DNA of 23,169 nucleotides, from NCBI GenBank assembly GCA_964554365.1, contig CAZKOJ010000058.1, positions 1-23,169 of the forward strand, given 5' to 3'. Source of the DNA: Clostridium_AM sp964554365. Lineage in GTDB: Bacteria > Bacillota > Clostridia > Clostridiales > Clostridiaceae. The translations under genes were made by a program, and so were the position numbers. The notes beneath the pieces are model-generated. The model was given only the letters and a program-made list of their open reading frames with translations, ran no database searches and was not told where the DNA came from. This document shows, piece by piece, positions 1 to 7,088 of this stretch; the first letter of the stretch is position 1; every line of letters starts with the position of its first letter.

Positions 1-2
1 TA

Positions 3-287
3 GAGGCTGATAAAAAGAATCAGGGGGTAAGGCTTTATGTTGTGGCACATCATAAAGATGCAAAAGGAATATCTTTATATTCTTTAGGGTTAAAAGGAGA
101 AACTAATGCTTTAAAAATGTATAATGGATATTACGAGGAAAATTTAAAAGTTATTGATAAAATATCTGTTGAGTTAACTAAGGATGAAATAAATGATATA
201 GTTCAGTGGGGAAATACCTGTGAAGAAGAAGGCTGGCTAATTGAAAAGGAAGTAAATCTAAAAGATAGGTTAAGCAAATTTATTTAA
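3..287 (+). CDS. C-terminal part of a probable GNAT-family N-acetyltransferase (5' end outside window)
   Basis: The frame is open from base 3 with no stop, so this is the last 94 codons of a gene that begins before the window. The stretch reading RLYVVAHHKDAKGISLY, followed by SLGLK, resembles the end of a GNAT fold, where the usual pattern is 'RLYV...N..A..LYE.LGF'. GNAT enzymes move an acetyl group from acetyl-CoA to an amine. The acetyl-CoA-binding loop would lie upstream and cannot be seen, so neither family nor substrate is certain. A GTG at 42 could mimic a start but has no ribosome site and sits inside the conserved stretch. A hairpin terminator follows 18 bases after the stop. Confidence 0.55.
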   Translation, partial: EADKKNQGVRLYVVAHHKDAKGISLYSLGLKGETNALKMYNGYYEENLKVIDKISVELTKDEINDIVQWGNTCEEEGWLIEKEVNLKDRLSKFI

Positions 288-304
288 TAGATATAGGGCT
301 TAAA

Positions 305-333
305 TCTAGCAATGGTAATGCTGCTAGGTTTTT
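305..333 (+). terminator. Rho-independent terminator of the GNAT-like gene
   Basis: CTAGCA (306-311) pairs with TGCTAG (322-327) across a 10-base loop, followed by GTTTTT. The position just past the stop codon fits the end of the upstream gene. Confidence 0.6.
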
Positions 334-350
334 ATATAGTGTTAAGATAT

Positions 351-387
351 AATAAAAAATTATAGGTGGGATTATCCACCTATAATT
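351..387 (-). terminator. Terminator downstream of the HAD remnant, minus strand
   Basis: A perfect 12-bp stem is formed by AATTATAGGTGG (358-369) and CCACCTATAATT (376-387) with a 6-base loop. On the minus strand it is followed by TTTTATT, so it would stop leftward transcription from the broken HAD gene just upstream. Confidence 0.75.
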
Positions 388-409
388 ATCAATATAAGAA
401 AAATGAGTA

Positions 410-716
410 CTATGTTAACCAAACAGAGATTAAACCAAAATCAATTGCCCATTTTATATCAATTAAAGGATTAGCTCCAATAAACAGAGTAGTTTCATTA
501 TTTGAATTTATTTTAGATAAAGCAAGATGAAATATTTTAGGGTCAGGCTTTCTAATATTAACCTCTTCAGAAATAATGATGGTTTTCATATATTTCCTAA
601 AATTTAATTTATCAATCTTTATATTTTGAAAATTAGAATTCCCATTTTTATGTTCTTATCTATAAAATAATCTAAAACATTATATAAATTAGACATAGGT
701 TCAGCACATTCTAAAA
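410..716 (-). pseudogene. Frameshifted C-terminal remnant of a HAD-superfamily hydrolase
   Basis: Read leftward, two frames together give the second half of a HAD phosphatase-like protein. The downstream frame ends in a TAG at 410-412. It holds SEEVNIRKPDPKIFHLALSK, the HAD lysine/KPDP region, then LFIGANPLIDIKWAIDFG, the 'GD...NDI.gA...G' acidic motif, here with N in place of the usual D. The segment closer to the start (ECAEPMSNLYNVLDYF, then IDKNIKMGILI) is in another frame, and the switch falls near 640, next to where the 'NG' motif should be. The nucleophile DxDGT half is absent, with an in-frame stop just beyond 716. I see no start codon or ribosome site. HAD enzymes usually hydrolyse small phosphate esters, but this copy cannot be functional as read. 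Its terminator is still intact. Confidence 0.75.
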
Positions 717-973
717 TTATAATCTAAGTATTGACATTATAGCTATGTCCCTGATAATATTTATATATAGCAATATGATTTTGAAGGGTGGAATGCTATC
801 CGGCGCACTTGATGTTAAGTAATCAAATAACATAAGTGGAACGTGGAGATGTAAGATAGAATCATTAATTGAATAGGTAGAAAAACTGCTGATTTTAACA
901 GCTTTTTTGTTATACCTAGTTATCAATTGTGACTTTATTTTACTCTCTTGGTGATAGTTTCTAACATATTATT
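717..973. other. Gene-free stretch with a bulged 11-bp hairpin
   Basis: No convincing coding frame is visible on either strand. CACTT (806-810) plus ATGTTA (812-817) pair with TAACAT (828-833) plus AAGTG (834-838), leaving one bulged G and a 10-base loop. A weak GCTG/CAGC hairpin with a T-run lies near 888-908. This could be an untranslated RNA or the debris of a lost gene. The strong terminator at 974 has no intact plus-strand gene in front of it, which points the same way. Confidence 0.3.
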
Positions 974-1011
974 AGAGCCATGGAGTAAATTCTGTGGCTC
1001 TTTTTATTTTT
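974..1011 (+). terminator. Strong Rho-independent terminator with no intact upstream gene
   Basis: AGAGCCATGGAG (974-985) pairs with TTCTGTGGCTCT (990-1001) as 12 bp with three G-U pairs and a TAAA loop, followed by TTTTTATTTTT. It separates the gene-free stretch from the methyltransferase. Confidence 0.8.
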
Positions 1012-1086
1012 AGAAATCATATTGCTATATAAATCATTATGTTGTTTTTACAAAAATATATATTTATTGAGAAAGGAAATGAAATT

Positions 1087-1920
1087 ATGTTAAATAAAAT
1101 ATTTAAGTATCTAAAAAAACCAGAATTATATGCAGAAAGTAGTGCAGAGTTTTGGAATGATGAATATATATCTAAGAAGTTGCTGGAGGCACATTTAGAT
1201 CCAAATTTAGAAGGAGCAAGCAGAAGACATTACTTTATTAATAGTTCTGTAGATTGGATTAGCCAAATAGCGCCATATGAAAGTTATAAAAAGGTTTTAG
1301 ATTTAGGCTGTGGACCAGGACTTTATGCACAAAGATTAGCTGAAAGAGGTTACTTAGTAATTGGCATGGATTTTTCAAAAAGGTCAATAGAATATGCAAA
1401 ACAAAAAGCTGAGGAAAAACATACTAGCATAGAATACATTTATAAAAATTATCTTGAGATAGACTATGAAGGTGAATTTGATTTAGTTACATTAATTTAT
1501 TGTGATTTTGCAGTACTTCCACATAAACAAAGAGAATTATTATTAAATAAGATATATTGCGCTATGAAAAATGGTGGTAAATTTATATTTGATGTATTTA
1601 CTCCTAAAAACTATGAAGGAAAGCCTGAAAGTAATATATGGTATCTGAATGATGGAGGTGGATTTTGGAAAGCTGAAACTTACCTTTGTATGGAGTCTCA
1701 TTATATTTATGAAAATAAAATCATGTTAGATCAATATGTAGTAATTAATAAAGAGGAAAACGTAAGTGTTTATAGAATGTGGAATCACTGTTATACAGAG
1801 GATACAATTATATATGAACTAAAAAAAGCAGGTTTTGAAAAAATCCAAATATATTCAGATGTATCAGGAAAGCCATATAATGAAGAATCTAAAACTATGT
1901 GTATTATAGTTGAAAAATGA
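1087..1920 (+). CDS. Class I SAM-dependent methyltransferase
   Basis: This 277-residue soluble protein has the Rossmann methyltransferase core. Motif I, VLDLGCGPG, lies at about residues 70-78 and is followed by GYLVIGMDFS, whose acidic residue normally holds the SAM ribose. FDLVTLIYCDFAVL is the post-motif strand, and a GGKFIFDVFTP strand follows near residue 170. The substrate cannot be told; the family includes many small-molecule methyltransferases. The frame opens at 1039, but ATG 1087 is chosen because GAAAGGA sits just ahead of it, whereas the ATG at 1039 lacks a ribosome site and would add sixteen unconserved residues. It appears to be a single-gene unit, bounded upstream by the terminator at 974 and facing a convergent operon downstream. 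Confidence 0.85.
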   Translation: MLNKIFKYLKKPELYAESSAEFWNDEYISKKLLEAHLDPNLEGASRRHYFINSSVDWISQIAPYESYKKVLDLGCGPGLYAQRLAERGYLVIGMDFSKRSIEYAKQKAEEKHTSIEYIYKNYLEIDYEGEFDLVTLIYCDFAVLPHKQRELLLNKIYCAMKNGGKFIFDVFTPKNYEGKPESNIWYLNDGGGFWKAETYLCMESHYIYENKIMLDQYVVINKEENVSVYRMWNHCYTEDTIIYELKKAGFEKIQIYSDVSGKPYNEESKTMCIIVEK

Positions 1921-2063
1921 GAATCTCTAGAAAATCAAATAACCTACTATGAATATATAGGAGTGTTTGCAGATAGGCTCGAATCATAAAAATAAATTTA
2001 AAGCTTGTACTTTTTAGAATATAAAATTTTTTACAATAACAAGAGATTACAAAAAAGATTAAA

Positions 2064-2139
2064 CGGCCTTAGTCAAATGGAATATCGGGCTTTGGCCGCC
2101 TAAATCATTTTTATTATTTTCCCTGTCTACTTGACAGGG
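2064..2139. other. Two inverted repeats between convergent genes, possible bidirectional terminator
   Basis: CGGCC (2064-2068) pairs with GGCCG (2094-2098) around a long loop. T-rich DNA follows on both sides: TCTTTTTTG leftward and ATTTTTATTATTTT rightward. A second, perfect 7-bp hairpin, CCCTGTC/GACAGGG, lies at 2121-2139. Position between two convergent transcription units favours a shared transcription end, but the first stem is short and the second lacks a T-run. The rest of 1921-2191 shows nothing else. Confidence 0.4.
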
Positions 2140-2191
2140 TACAGATCAGTTTTCCCGTAGCAATTTCCAATTTAAATTAATCATGTCTATA

Positions 2192-3343
2192 TTATTGCAT
2201 CATCTCAATAAATGCTTCTAATCTTGTATTCAACTGTTCGATGTCATTTGATGAAAAATCAGTTTCAATTTTAATATATGGTAATTTTTTCTCCTGCTGC
2301 ACAAAATTCATAATCATATGAGATTCCACATTGTATGTATGGCATGCATGAAGAATTACATCTACTACACCATCAATTTTATATTCATCTATAAGTGATG
2401 AAATCAAATTAAGGCGGCCATTATTTGGACTCATGCATGAGCAAGGAATTTTCAAATATTTTTCAGCTATTGCGTCAATTGGATCCTTGTCCTCATCAAT
2501 CAAAGTGTTTTTAGATTTTAAACCGCTGCAGTTCTCAAAACAAACCACAACTCCACCACTACTTTCTATGATTTTAATTATTTTTTTTGTATCTCCACCT
2601 ATTGGACATCCTGTAACCAAAATTCTCTTTGCACTTGTTGGCACATTTCGTTCTCCCTTATTAAAATTTTCAAGAATTTCATTTGTAATATTTTCAACGG
2701 TTTCGTTTAGCTTTTCTTTATTCATTTTAAAGGAGCTTCCATAAAGGACTTCGTGCATTTCAAGTCCCCAGATAGGCGGAGGCACCAATGTACCAAGCTG
2801 ATAAAATCTTTTAAGTACTTTTCTCTCATTATTTCTGTCAGTGATTGCCTCTCTTAATTTATCATCAGTAATTTCTACAGAGAATTCTTTTTCTAATCTA
2901 TCTTTTAATCTTAATATTTCATTTTTCCATAATATGAATGAATCAGGACTGTCTGATGTTTGAGGTAAAATCATAACATGCATAGGTTTAATTTTACCTA
3001 AATACTCGTACATCTTTTTTTTGCCATCACAAGTTGTTTCGCCAACTAATAAATCTGAAAAATAGAAATATGGGCAAGTGTCTGTTTCAGCAAAACCATA
3101 GCTTGATTTTATTAAAGGACAAAGATTTCTAGGAAGTTTTTTTTCTGCCTCAAGTATTGGTTCTTCATGCATACTGCACAATGATACAGGAACAGCTCCA
3201 GCAGCAATAATTAATTCTCTTGGCGTAAATACACAATATGTTCCAACGATTTTAGCACCTTTATCTTTAAGCGATTTTACTTCAATGAATCCTTTTTTTC
3301 TTGCATCATTAAAGCTATGAAATAATTCAGGGAGTTTGTTCAC
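2192..3343 (-). CDS. Double-cubane-cluster reductase-like protein (2-hydroxyacyl-CoA dehydratase / HgdB-YjiM family)
   Basis: The 383-residue protein belongs to the 2-hydroxyglutaryl-CoA dehydratase D-component family. Recognisable parts are TYCVFTPRELIIAAGAVPV near residue 40, RNLCPLIKSSYGFAETDTCP near 95, TTCDGKKKMYE near 125, VTGCPIGGDTKK near 245 and ILHACHTYNVE near 335. Cysteines at each of these match the pattern that holds iron-sulfur clusters in the single-subunit DCCP group, which is closer here than the two-subunit dehydratases. DCCPs accept low-potential electrons from an ATP-driven activator of the BcrA/HgdC/YjiL type; none lies in this window. The physiological substrate of the group is unknown. 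GTG 3343 is the start: GGAGG stands seven bases upstream. It is the last gene of the leftward operon, with a 138-bp gap before it. Confidence 0.82.
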   Translation of the reverse strand: MNKLPELFHSFNDARKKGFIEVKSLKDKGAKIVGTYCVFTPRELIIAAGAVPVSLCSMHEEPILEAEKKLPRNLCPLIKSSYGFAETDTCPYFYFSDLLVGETTCDGKKKMYEYLGKIKPMHVMILPQTSDSPDSFILWKNEILRLKDRLEKEFSVEITDDKLREAITDRNNERKVLKRFYQLGTLVPPPIWGLEMHEVLYGSSFKMNKEKLNETVENITNEILENFNKGERNVPTSAKRILVTGCPIGGDTKKIIKIIESSGGVVVCFENCSGLKSKNTLIDEDKDPIDAIAEKYLKIPCSCMSPNNGRLNLISSLIDEYKIDGVVDVILHACHTYNVESHMIMNFVQQEKKLPYIKIETDFSSNDIEQLNTRLEAFIEMMQ

Positions 3344-3481
3344 AATAGTACCTCCATTTAACTAATAAAATATTTTTGATTTAATATTATGATGTATGAT
3401 AATTTTAAAACAGGGATGATGTTATGAAATTTAATAACGAAAAAGTTTTAATTAATAATGAAATTAATAATAAGCCATTTA

Positions 3482-4636
3482 TCATTGTTGAAACTGCATT
3501 ATTTTGTATAAAGATTCTTCTAATATTCCCTTTAATTCACTAATATTATTAATCTTTCGTGAATTAGATGCCAAATTACTGCTTTTCATTGCCTGTTCAC
3601 AAATTTTATCAATAGGTATTGTTTTCTCTTTAAGTTTTTCTTTTATGATTTCCTTTAAGCCGGTTGTAGCTATTATATTATGAATCCAATTGGCAATATC
3701 AGATCCATCTTTAAGTGAATTACCAAGGAGCATAGCTGCCTCTTGATAATATTCACTGCAGCAGCATTCATTAAACCTTATTACTTCAGGCATAATCATA
3801 GATACACTCATACCATGGTGAAGTCCCATATAAGTTCCAAATGGATGGGCAAGTGAATGAGCTGCTGAAAGTCCCGTTCCAGGATACAACAATCTTGAAG
3901 TAAAGGCTGTATATAGAAGGTTTCCCTTAGCAATTAAATTATTATTATATATAGCCTCATTAAAGTATTTTCCGAATGTTGAAAGTGAGCCCCTAGTTGT
4001 TACTCTTACTAGATCATTTGAAGTACTTGCGGTATGAACTTCAATAATATGGCAAAGGGTATCTAAAGCTGTAGCAACAGTATATTCAGTTGCTAATGAA
4101 ATAAGACTTTCCGGGTCGAGAATGACAGCTTTTGGTATGAAAAAATTCCTTTTTATTGTTCTTTTACAGGGGATTGTTGTGTTTTTAATTACAGAATATG
4201 GACTACTTTCAGCTCCAGTTCCACATGTGGTGGGAACAGCAGCAAAAAATGGAAAATTCTCATTTCTAGTATTGTCGTTATTAAAATAGCTTTCTAATTC
4301 AAAATCGTTTTCTCCCAAAAGTCCAATCATTTTTCCGATATCAATTGCACTACCACCTCCTACAGCAATAATACATTCACTTTTGGAGCTGTTATACAGC
4401 TTTGCACCTTCTATTATTGAATTTTCATCTGGATCAGAAGTAAAATCAATAAAAATTTCAGTTTTATAGCTTGTCAACTGCTGTATTACTTTTAAACCAA
4501 AATCGCTTTTATATACAGATGAATCAATTACTAAAAATACATTTGATATATTTTTAGGAATGATTGAATTAAGATTATCAATTGAGCCAAAACCATCAAA
4601 TATTATTGAAGGTGTATTTATATACCATAAACTCAT
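3482..4636 (-). CDS. Iron-containing (group III) alcohol dehydrogenase
   Basis: This 384-residue NAD(P)-dependent alcohol/aldehyde oxidoreductase has the group III layout. The nucleotide-binding GGGSAID motif lies at about residues 93-99, PTTCGTGAE at 135-143, and the metal ligands are read as Asp192 and His196 (DTLCH), His260 (AAHSLAH) and His274 (LHHGMS). All expected ligands are present, so it should bind Fe2+ or a similar metal. Length is normal for the family. A GAAAGGA site precedes the ATG. It lies 28 bp after DUF436 and upstream of the double-cubane reductase, the same leftward transcript. In the cluster it could reduce an aldehyde formed from the imported compound or oxidise an alcohol; direction and substrate cannot be inferred. 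Confidence 0.88.
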   Translation of the reverse strand: MSLWYINTPSIIFDGFGSIDNLNSIIPKNISNVFLVIDSSVYKSDFGLKVIQQLTSYKTEIFIDFTSDPDENSIIEGAKLYNSSKSECIIAVGGGSAIDIGKMIGLLGENDFELESYFNNDNTRNENFPFFAAVPTTCGTGAESSPYSVIKNTTIPCKRTIKRNFFIPKAVILDPESLISLATEYTVATALDTLCHIIEVHTASTSNDLVRVTTRGSLSTFGKYFNEAIYNNNLIAKGNLLYTAFTSRLLYPGTGLSAAHSLAHPFGTYMGLHHGMSVSMIMPEVIRFNECCCSEYYQEAAMLLGNSLKDGSDIANWIHNIIATTGLKEIIKEKLKEKTIPIDKICEQAMKSSNLASNSRKINNISELKGILEESLYKIMQFQQ

Positions 4637-4664
4637 TTAAAATATCCTTTCTAAAATTACTAAT

Positions 4665-5210
4665 TTATTTTTTGTACACTGCTCTCTCTCCTCCAATTAG
4701 CTTCAATCGTGTTCGTGCAGCAACAACTCTAGCACTACCAATGAATTCATTTTCCAGAACTAATGGTTGTGCCACATCTTTTAAGTGCATTCCTATTATA
4801 TTTAAACCTATGTCCAGTCCTGCATCAGCCGCCAATTTTTCTACAATAACCGGTTCATTAAAAAAGCTAAAGGCTGTGGAAGCAAAAGTACCTCCGGCTT
4901 TATCAACAGGATATACTAATACTTCCTCTAAATTAAGTTTTTCACATAAATTTTTTTCAATTATTAAAGCCTTATTTAAATGTTCACAGCATTGAACAGC
5001 ATATTGTACATTGAATGGTTTATTTGACCATAAACACTTACATATTGCATCTGCAATAGAAGGATCTCCAATTGTGTCAAATTTTTTTCCTTCTATTTTG
5101 CTTATACTACATGCAATTACGCACACTTCAATATTCCTAAATTTGCTACTTGGAGCAAATAGTTCATTCATTATTTTCTTGGTTTGTTGGTCTATTATTT
5201 CTAAAGACAC
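4665..5210 (-). CDS. DUF436 / UPF0340 (YwlG-like, TIGR01440) protein
   Basis: The 181-residue protein matches the YwlG family along its whole length. It has the QCCEHLNKALI segment near residue 75, a VDKAGGTFASTAFSFF stretch near 105, VEKLAADAGLDIGLNIIGMHLK near 125, and the closing VAARTRLKLIGGERAVY. No enzymatic role is established for this family. The conserved CCEH and ADAGLDIG motifs suggest a ligand or metal site, which is inference. Bacillus ywlG lies near rpiB and glyA. Here it is the first gene of the leftward operon, with a consensus promoter just upstream and a GTG start preceded by GAGGTGAT at suitable spacing. Its company (reductase, dehydrogenase, divergent sugar transporter) offers a functional clue to this orphan family. 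Confidence 0.88.
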   Translation of the reverse strand: MSLEIIDQQTKKIMNELFAPSSKFRNIEVCVIACSISKIEGKKFDTIGDPSIADAICKCLWSNKPFNVQYAVQCCEHLNKALIIEKNLCEKLNLEEVLVYPVDKAGGTFASTAFSFFNEPVIVEKLAADAGLDIGLNIIGMHLKDVAQPLVLENEFIGSARVVAARTRLKLIGGERAVYKK

Positions 5211-5233
5211 GTAACATCACCTCTTAATAGTAC

Positions 5234-5262
5234 ATTATAGTATAATTGTCATATCCTATCAA
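5234..5262 (-). promoter_or_regulatory. Sigma-A promoter of the leftward DUF436-ADH-reductase operon
   Basis: Read leftward, TTGATA (5257-5262) and TATAAT (5234-5239) are separated by exactly 17 bases. Transcription would start near 5227, leaving a leader of under 20 bases before the GTG at 5210. Confidence 0.8.
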
Positions 5263-5310
5263 ATAAGAATAAGTTATAAGTTGTCAGTTATGTATAAATT
5301 TTTCTTGTTT

Positions 5311-5337
5311 GACTAAAATAAAATGTTTATGTTAGTC
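5311..5337. promoter_or_regulatory. 27-bp palindrome, probable operator of the divergent operons
   Basis: GACTAAAATAAA (5311-5322) and TTTATGTTAGTC (5326-5337) are inverted repeats matching at 11 of 12 positions around a 3-bp centre. The palindrome overlaps a TTGACT at 5309-5314, a possible -35 for the rightward operon. A clear -10 at the right spacing is not visible, so the rightward promoter may be activator-dependent. The size and symmetry suit a dimeric regulator such as a LacI or GntR type, but no regulator gene lies in the cluster. Confidence 0.6.
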
Positions 5338-5372
5338 TAATTATAGCTAAATATTAATAAGAAGGTAGTTTT

Positions 5373-6125
5373 ATGATGCAAAATGATGAAAGTAAACGTT
5401 CTCCAGTAATTAAAATTTGTAATATTTCTAAATCATTTGGAAATGTACAAGCTATAAAGGATGTCTGTATTAACTTATTTGAGGGAGATATTGCAGCAAT
5501 AGTTGGGGACAATGGAGCAGGTAAGTCAACTCTTATTAAACTTTTGTCTGGTGTTTATAATCAGGATGAAGGTCATTTTATAATTTTTGATGATGAAGTT
5601 CATAAGTTAACGCCTGAATTAGCAATAAGTTCTGGTATTACAACAGTCTATCAGGATCTTGGTCTTGTAGATACTCTTGATGTTTGCTCAAATATTTACC
5701 TTGGAAAAGAAATAGTTAAAAATAAGTTCTTTATAGACAGAAGCAAAATGCTTGAAGGTGCTGAAAGTCTAATTAAGAGGTTAAATATCAATATTCCTTC
5801 AATAAAGGTTGAAACTAGTGTTTTATCTGGTGGACAGCGTCAAGGGATAGCAATAGCCCGTTCAATAAATCAAGGCGGCAGGATTCTTATTTTAGACGAA
5901 CCTACAGCAGCCATGGGTATTAAGGAATCCAAAATGGTGTTTAGTTTAATTAGAAGTTTAAGCGAAAAAGGGTATACCGTAATATTGATATGTCATAACT
6001 TACAGCAAGTTTTCGATATTTCAAATAGAATAATTGTATTATGTCATGGAAAAGTAATTGCAGATGTTAATACAGCGGATACAAGTGAAGATGAAATAGT
6101 AAAATATATGACTGGCTTAAGCTAA
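5373..6125 (+). CDS. Sugar ABC transporter ATP-binding protein (single-domain, FrcA-like)
   Basis: This 250-residue ABC ATPase powers import by the following permease. It has Walker A GDNGAGKS (45-52), a Q-loop near YQD (93-95), the signature LSGGQRQG (151-158), Walker B ILILDEPTAA (171-180) and the switch histidine His208. It carries a single ABC domain, about half the size of RbsA or XylG, so it is of the FrcA type that works as a homodimer. LDEPTAAMGIKE instead of the usual ALG is typical of that subgroup. An AGAAGG site precedes ATG 5373; ATG 5376 directly behind could also serve. It is the first gene of the five-gene rightward operon, 19 bp ahead of the permease. Confidence 0.92.
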   Translation: MMQNDESKRSPVIKICNISKSFGNVQAIKDVCINLFEGDIAAIVGDNGAGKSTLIKLLSGVYNQDEGHFIIFDDEVHKLTPELAISSGITTVYQDLGLVDTLDVCSNIYLGKEIVKNKFFIDRSKMLEGAESLIKRLNINIPSIKVETSVLSGGQRQGIAIARSINQGGRILILDEPTAAMGIKESKMVFSLIRSLSEKGYTVILICHNLQQVFDISNRIIVLCHGKVIADVNTADTSEDEIVKYMTGLS

Positions 6126-6144
6126 TATAAAGTGAGGTTTAATA

Positions 6145-7071
6145 ATGCCAAAAAAATATAAGTCTAATATTATTCTTTTAGTTATCTTGTTAATATTAGT
6201 TATTATTTTTTCAAATACTTCCACATATTTTCTAAAATGGTATAACTTTAAAAACATTTTAGATCAAAGTACAATAAATATTATAGTTGGGATTGGTATG
6301 ACTTTTGTAATTTGCACAGCAGGAATAGATTTATCAGTGGGATCTATTGCAGCTTTTTGCGGAGTAGTAGCTGCTTTATCCATGCATGCAGGTATACCTA
6401 TTTCTTTAAGCATGATAGCAGCTGTCTTAATTGGTGCTCTTGCAGGGTTTGTAAATGGTTATATTACATCTGTAATTAAGGTAAATCCATTTATAGTTAC
6501 TATAGCCACAATGTCTATATGGCGTGCTTTAACTTTAATATTTACAAAATCCACTCCAATATATGGTTTTCCCAGCAGCTTTACAATATTGGGAACAGGA
6601 AGTTTTAGAGCCATTCCACTTACTGTAGTAGTTTGTATTATTGTAATAGTTTTAGGAGGAACTTTATTTAATAAAACTAAACTTGGGTATTATTCTGCAG
6701 CAATAGGAAATAATGAAGAAGCCCTAAGGAGAACAGGGATATCAATTAACTATTATAAAATCATGATTTATGTACTTAGTGGAATGACTGCAGCTATTGC
6801 AGGATTAATTATTACTTCTAAGTTAAACTGTGCTGATCCCACAGCTGGCAATATGTTGGAAATGGATGTAATTGCTACAGTTATATTAGGCGGCACAAGC
6901 ATTAATGGAGGAAAAGGTACAATTATAGGAACCGTGATTGCAGGACTTTTTATGTCTGTACTTAAAAATGGACTAACAATAAATGCAATTCCACCTTATT
7001 ATCAGCAGTTAGTAGTTGGACTTATTATAATATTTGCGGTTATAACATCAGATAAGTTTTTTAAGGAATAA
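6145..7071 (+). CDS. Sugar ABC transporter permease (RbsC/FrcC family)
   Basis: The 308-residue hydrophobic protein has about eight or nine membrane spans and the marks of the ribose-type permease family. These are IGMTFVICTAGIDLSVGS near residue 50, GFVNGYITSVIKVNPFIVT near 100, a YYSAAIGNNEEALRRTGI cytoplasmic loop near 180-195 that should contact the ATPase, and ATVILGGTSINGGKGTIIGT near 245. Length is normal. AGTGAGG precedes the ATG. Pentoses, hexoses, autoinducer-2 and nucleosides all use relatives of this permease, so the ligand cannot be read from it. It lies between the ATPase and the MtaA-like gene in tight operon spacing. Confidence 0.92.
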   Translation: MPKKYKSNIILLVILLILVIIFSNTSTYFLKWYNFKNILDQSTINIIVGIGMTFVICTAGIDLSVGSIAAFCGVVAALSMHAGIPISLSMIAAVLIGALAGFVNGYITSVIKVNPFIVTIATMSIWRALTLIFTKSTPIYGFPSSFTILGTGSFRAIPLTVVVCIIVIVLGGTLFNKTKLGYYSAAIGNNEEALRRTGISINYYKIMIYVLSGMTAAIAGLIITSKLNCADPTAGNMLEMDVIATVILGGTSINGGKGTIIGTVIAGLFMSVLKNGLTINAIPPYYQQLVVGLIIIFAVITSDKFFKE

Positions 7072-7088
7072 TTATAGAGGTGATTTTT

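Noticed and set aside
717..926. Leftward 69-codon frame
   Set aside because: No ribosome site, biased AT-driven composition, and it crosses the hairpin at 806-838; not a credible protein.
4582..5214. Rightward open frames opposite the ADH start and DUF436 genes
   Set aside because: They are antisense shadows of well-supported leftward genes and lack ribosome sites.
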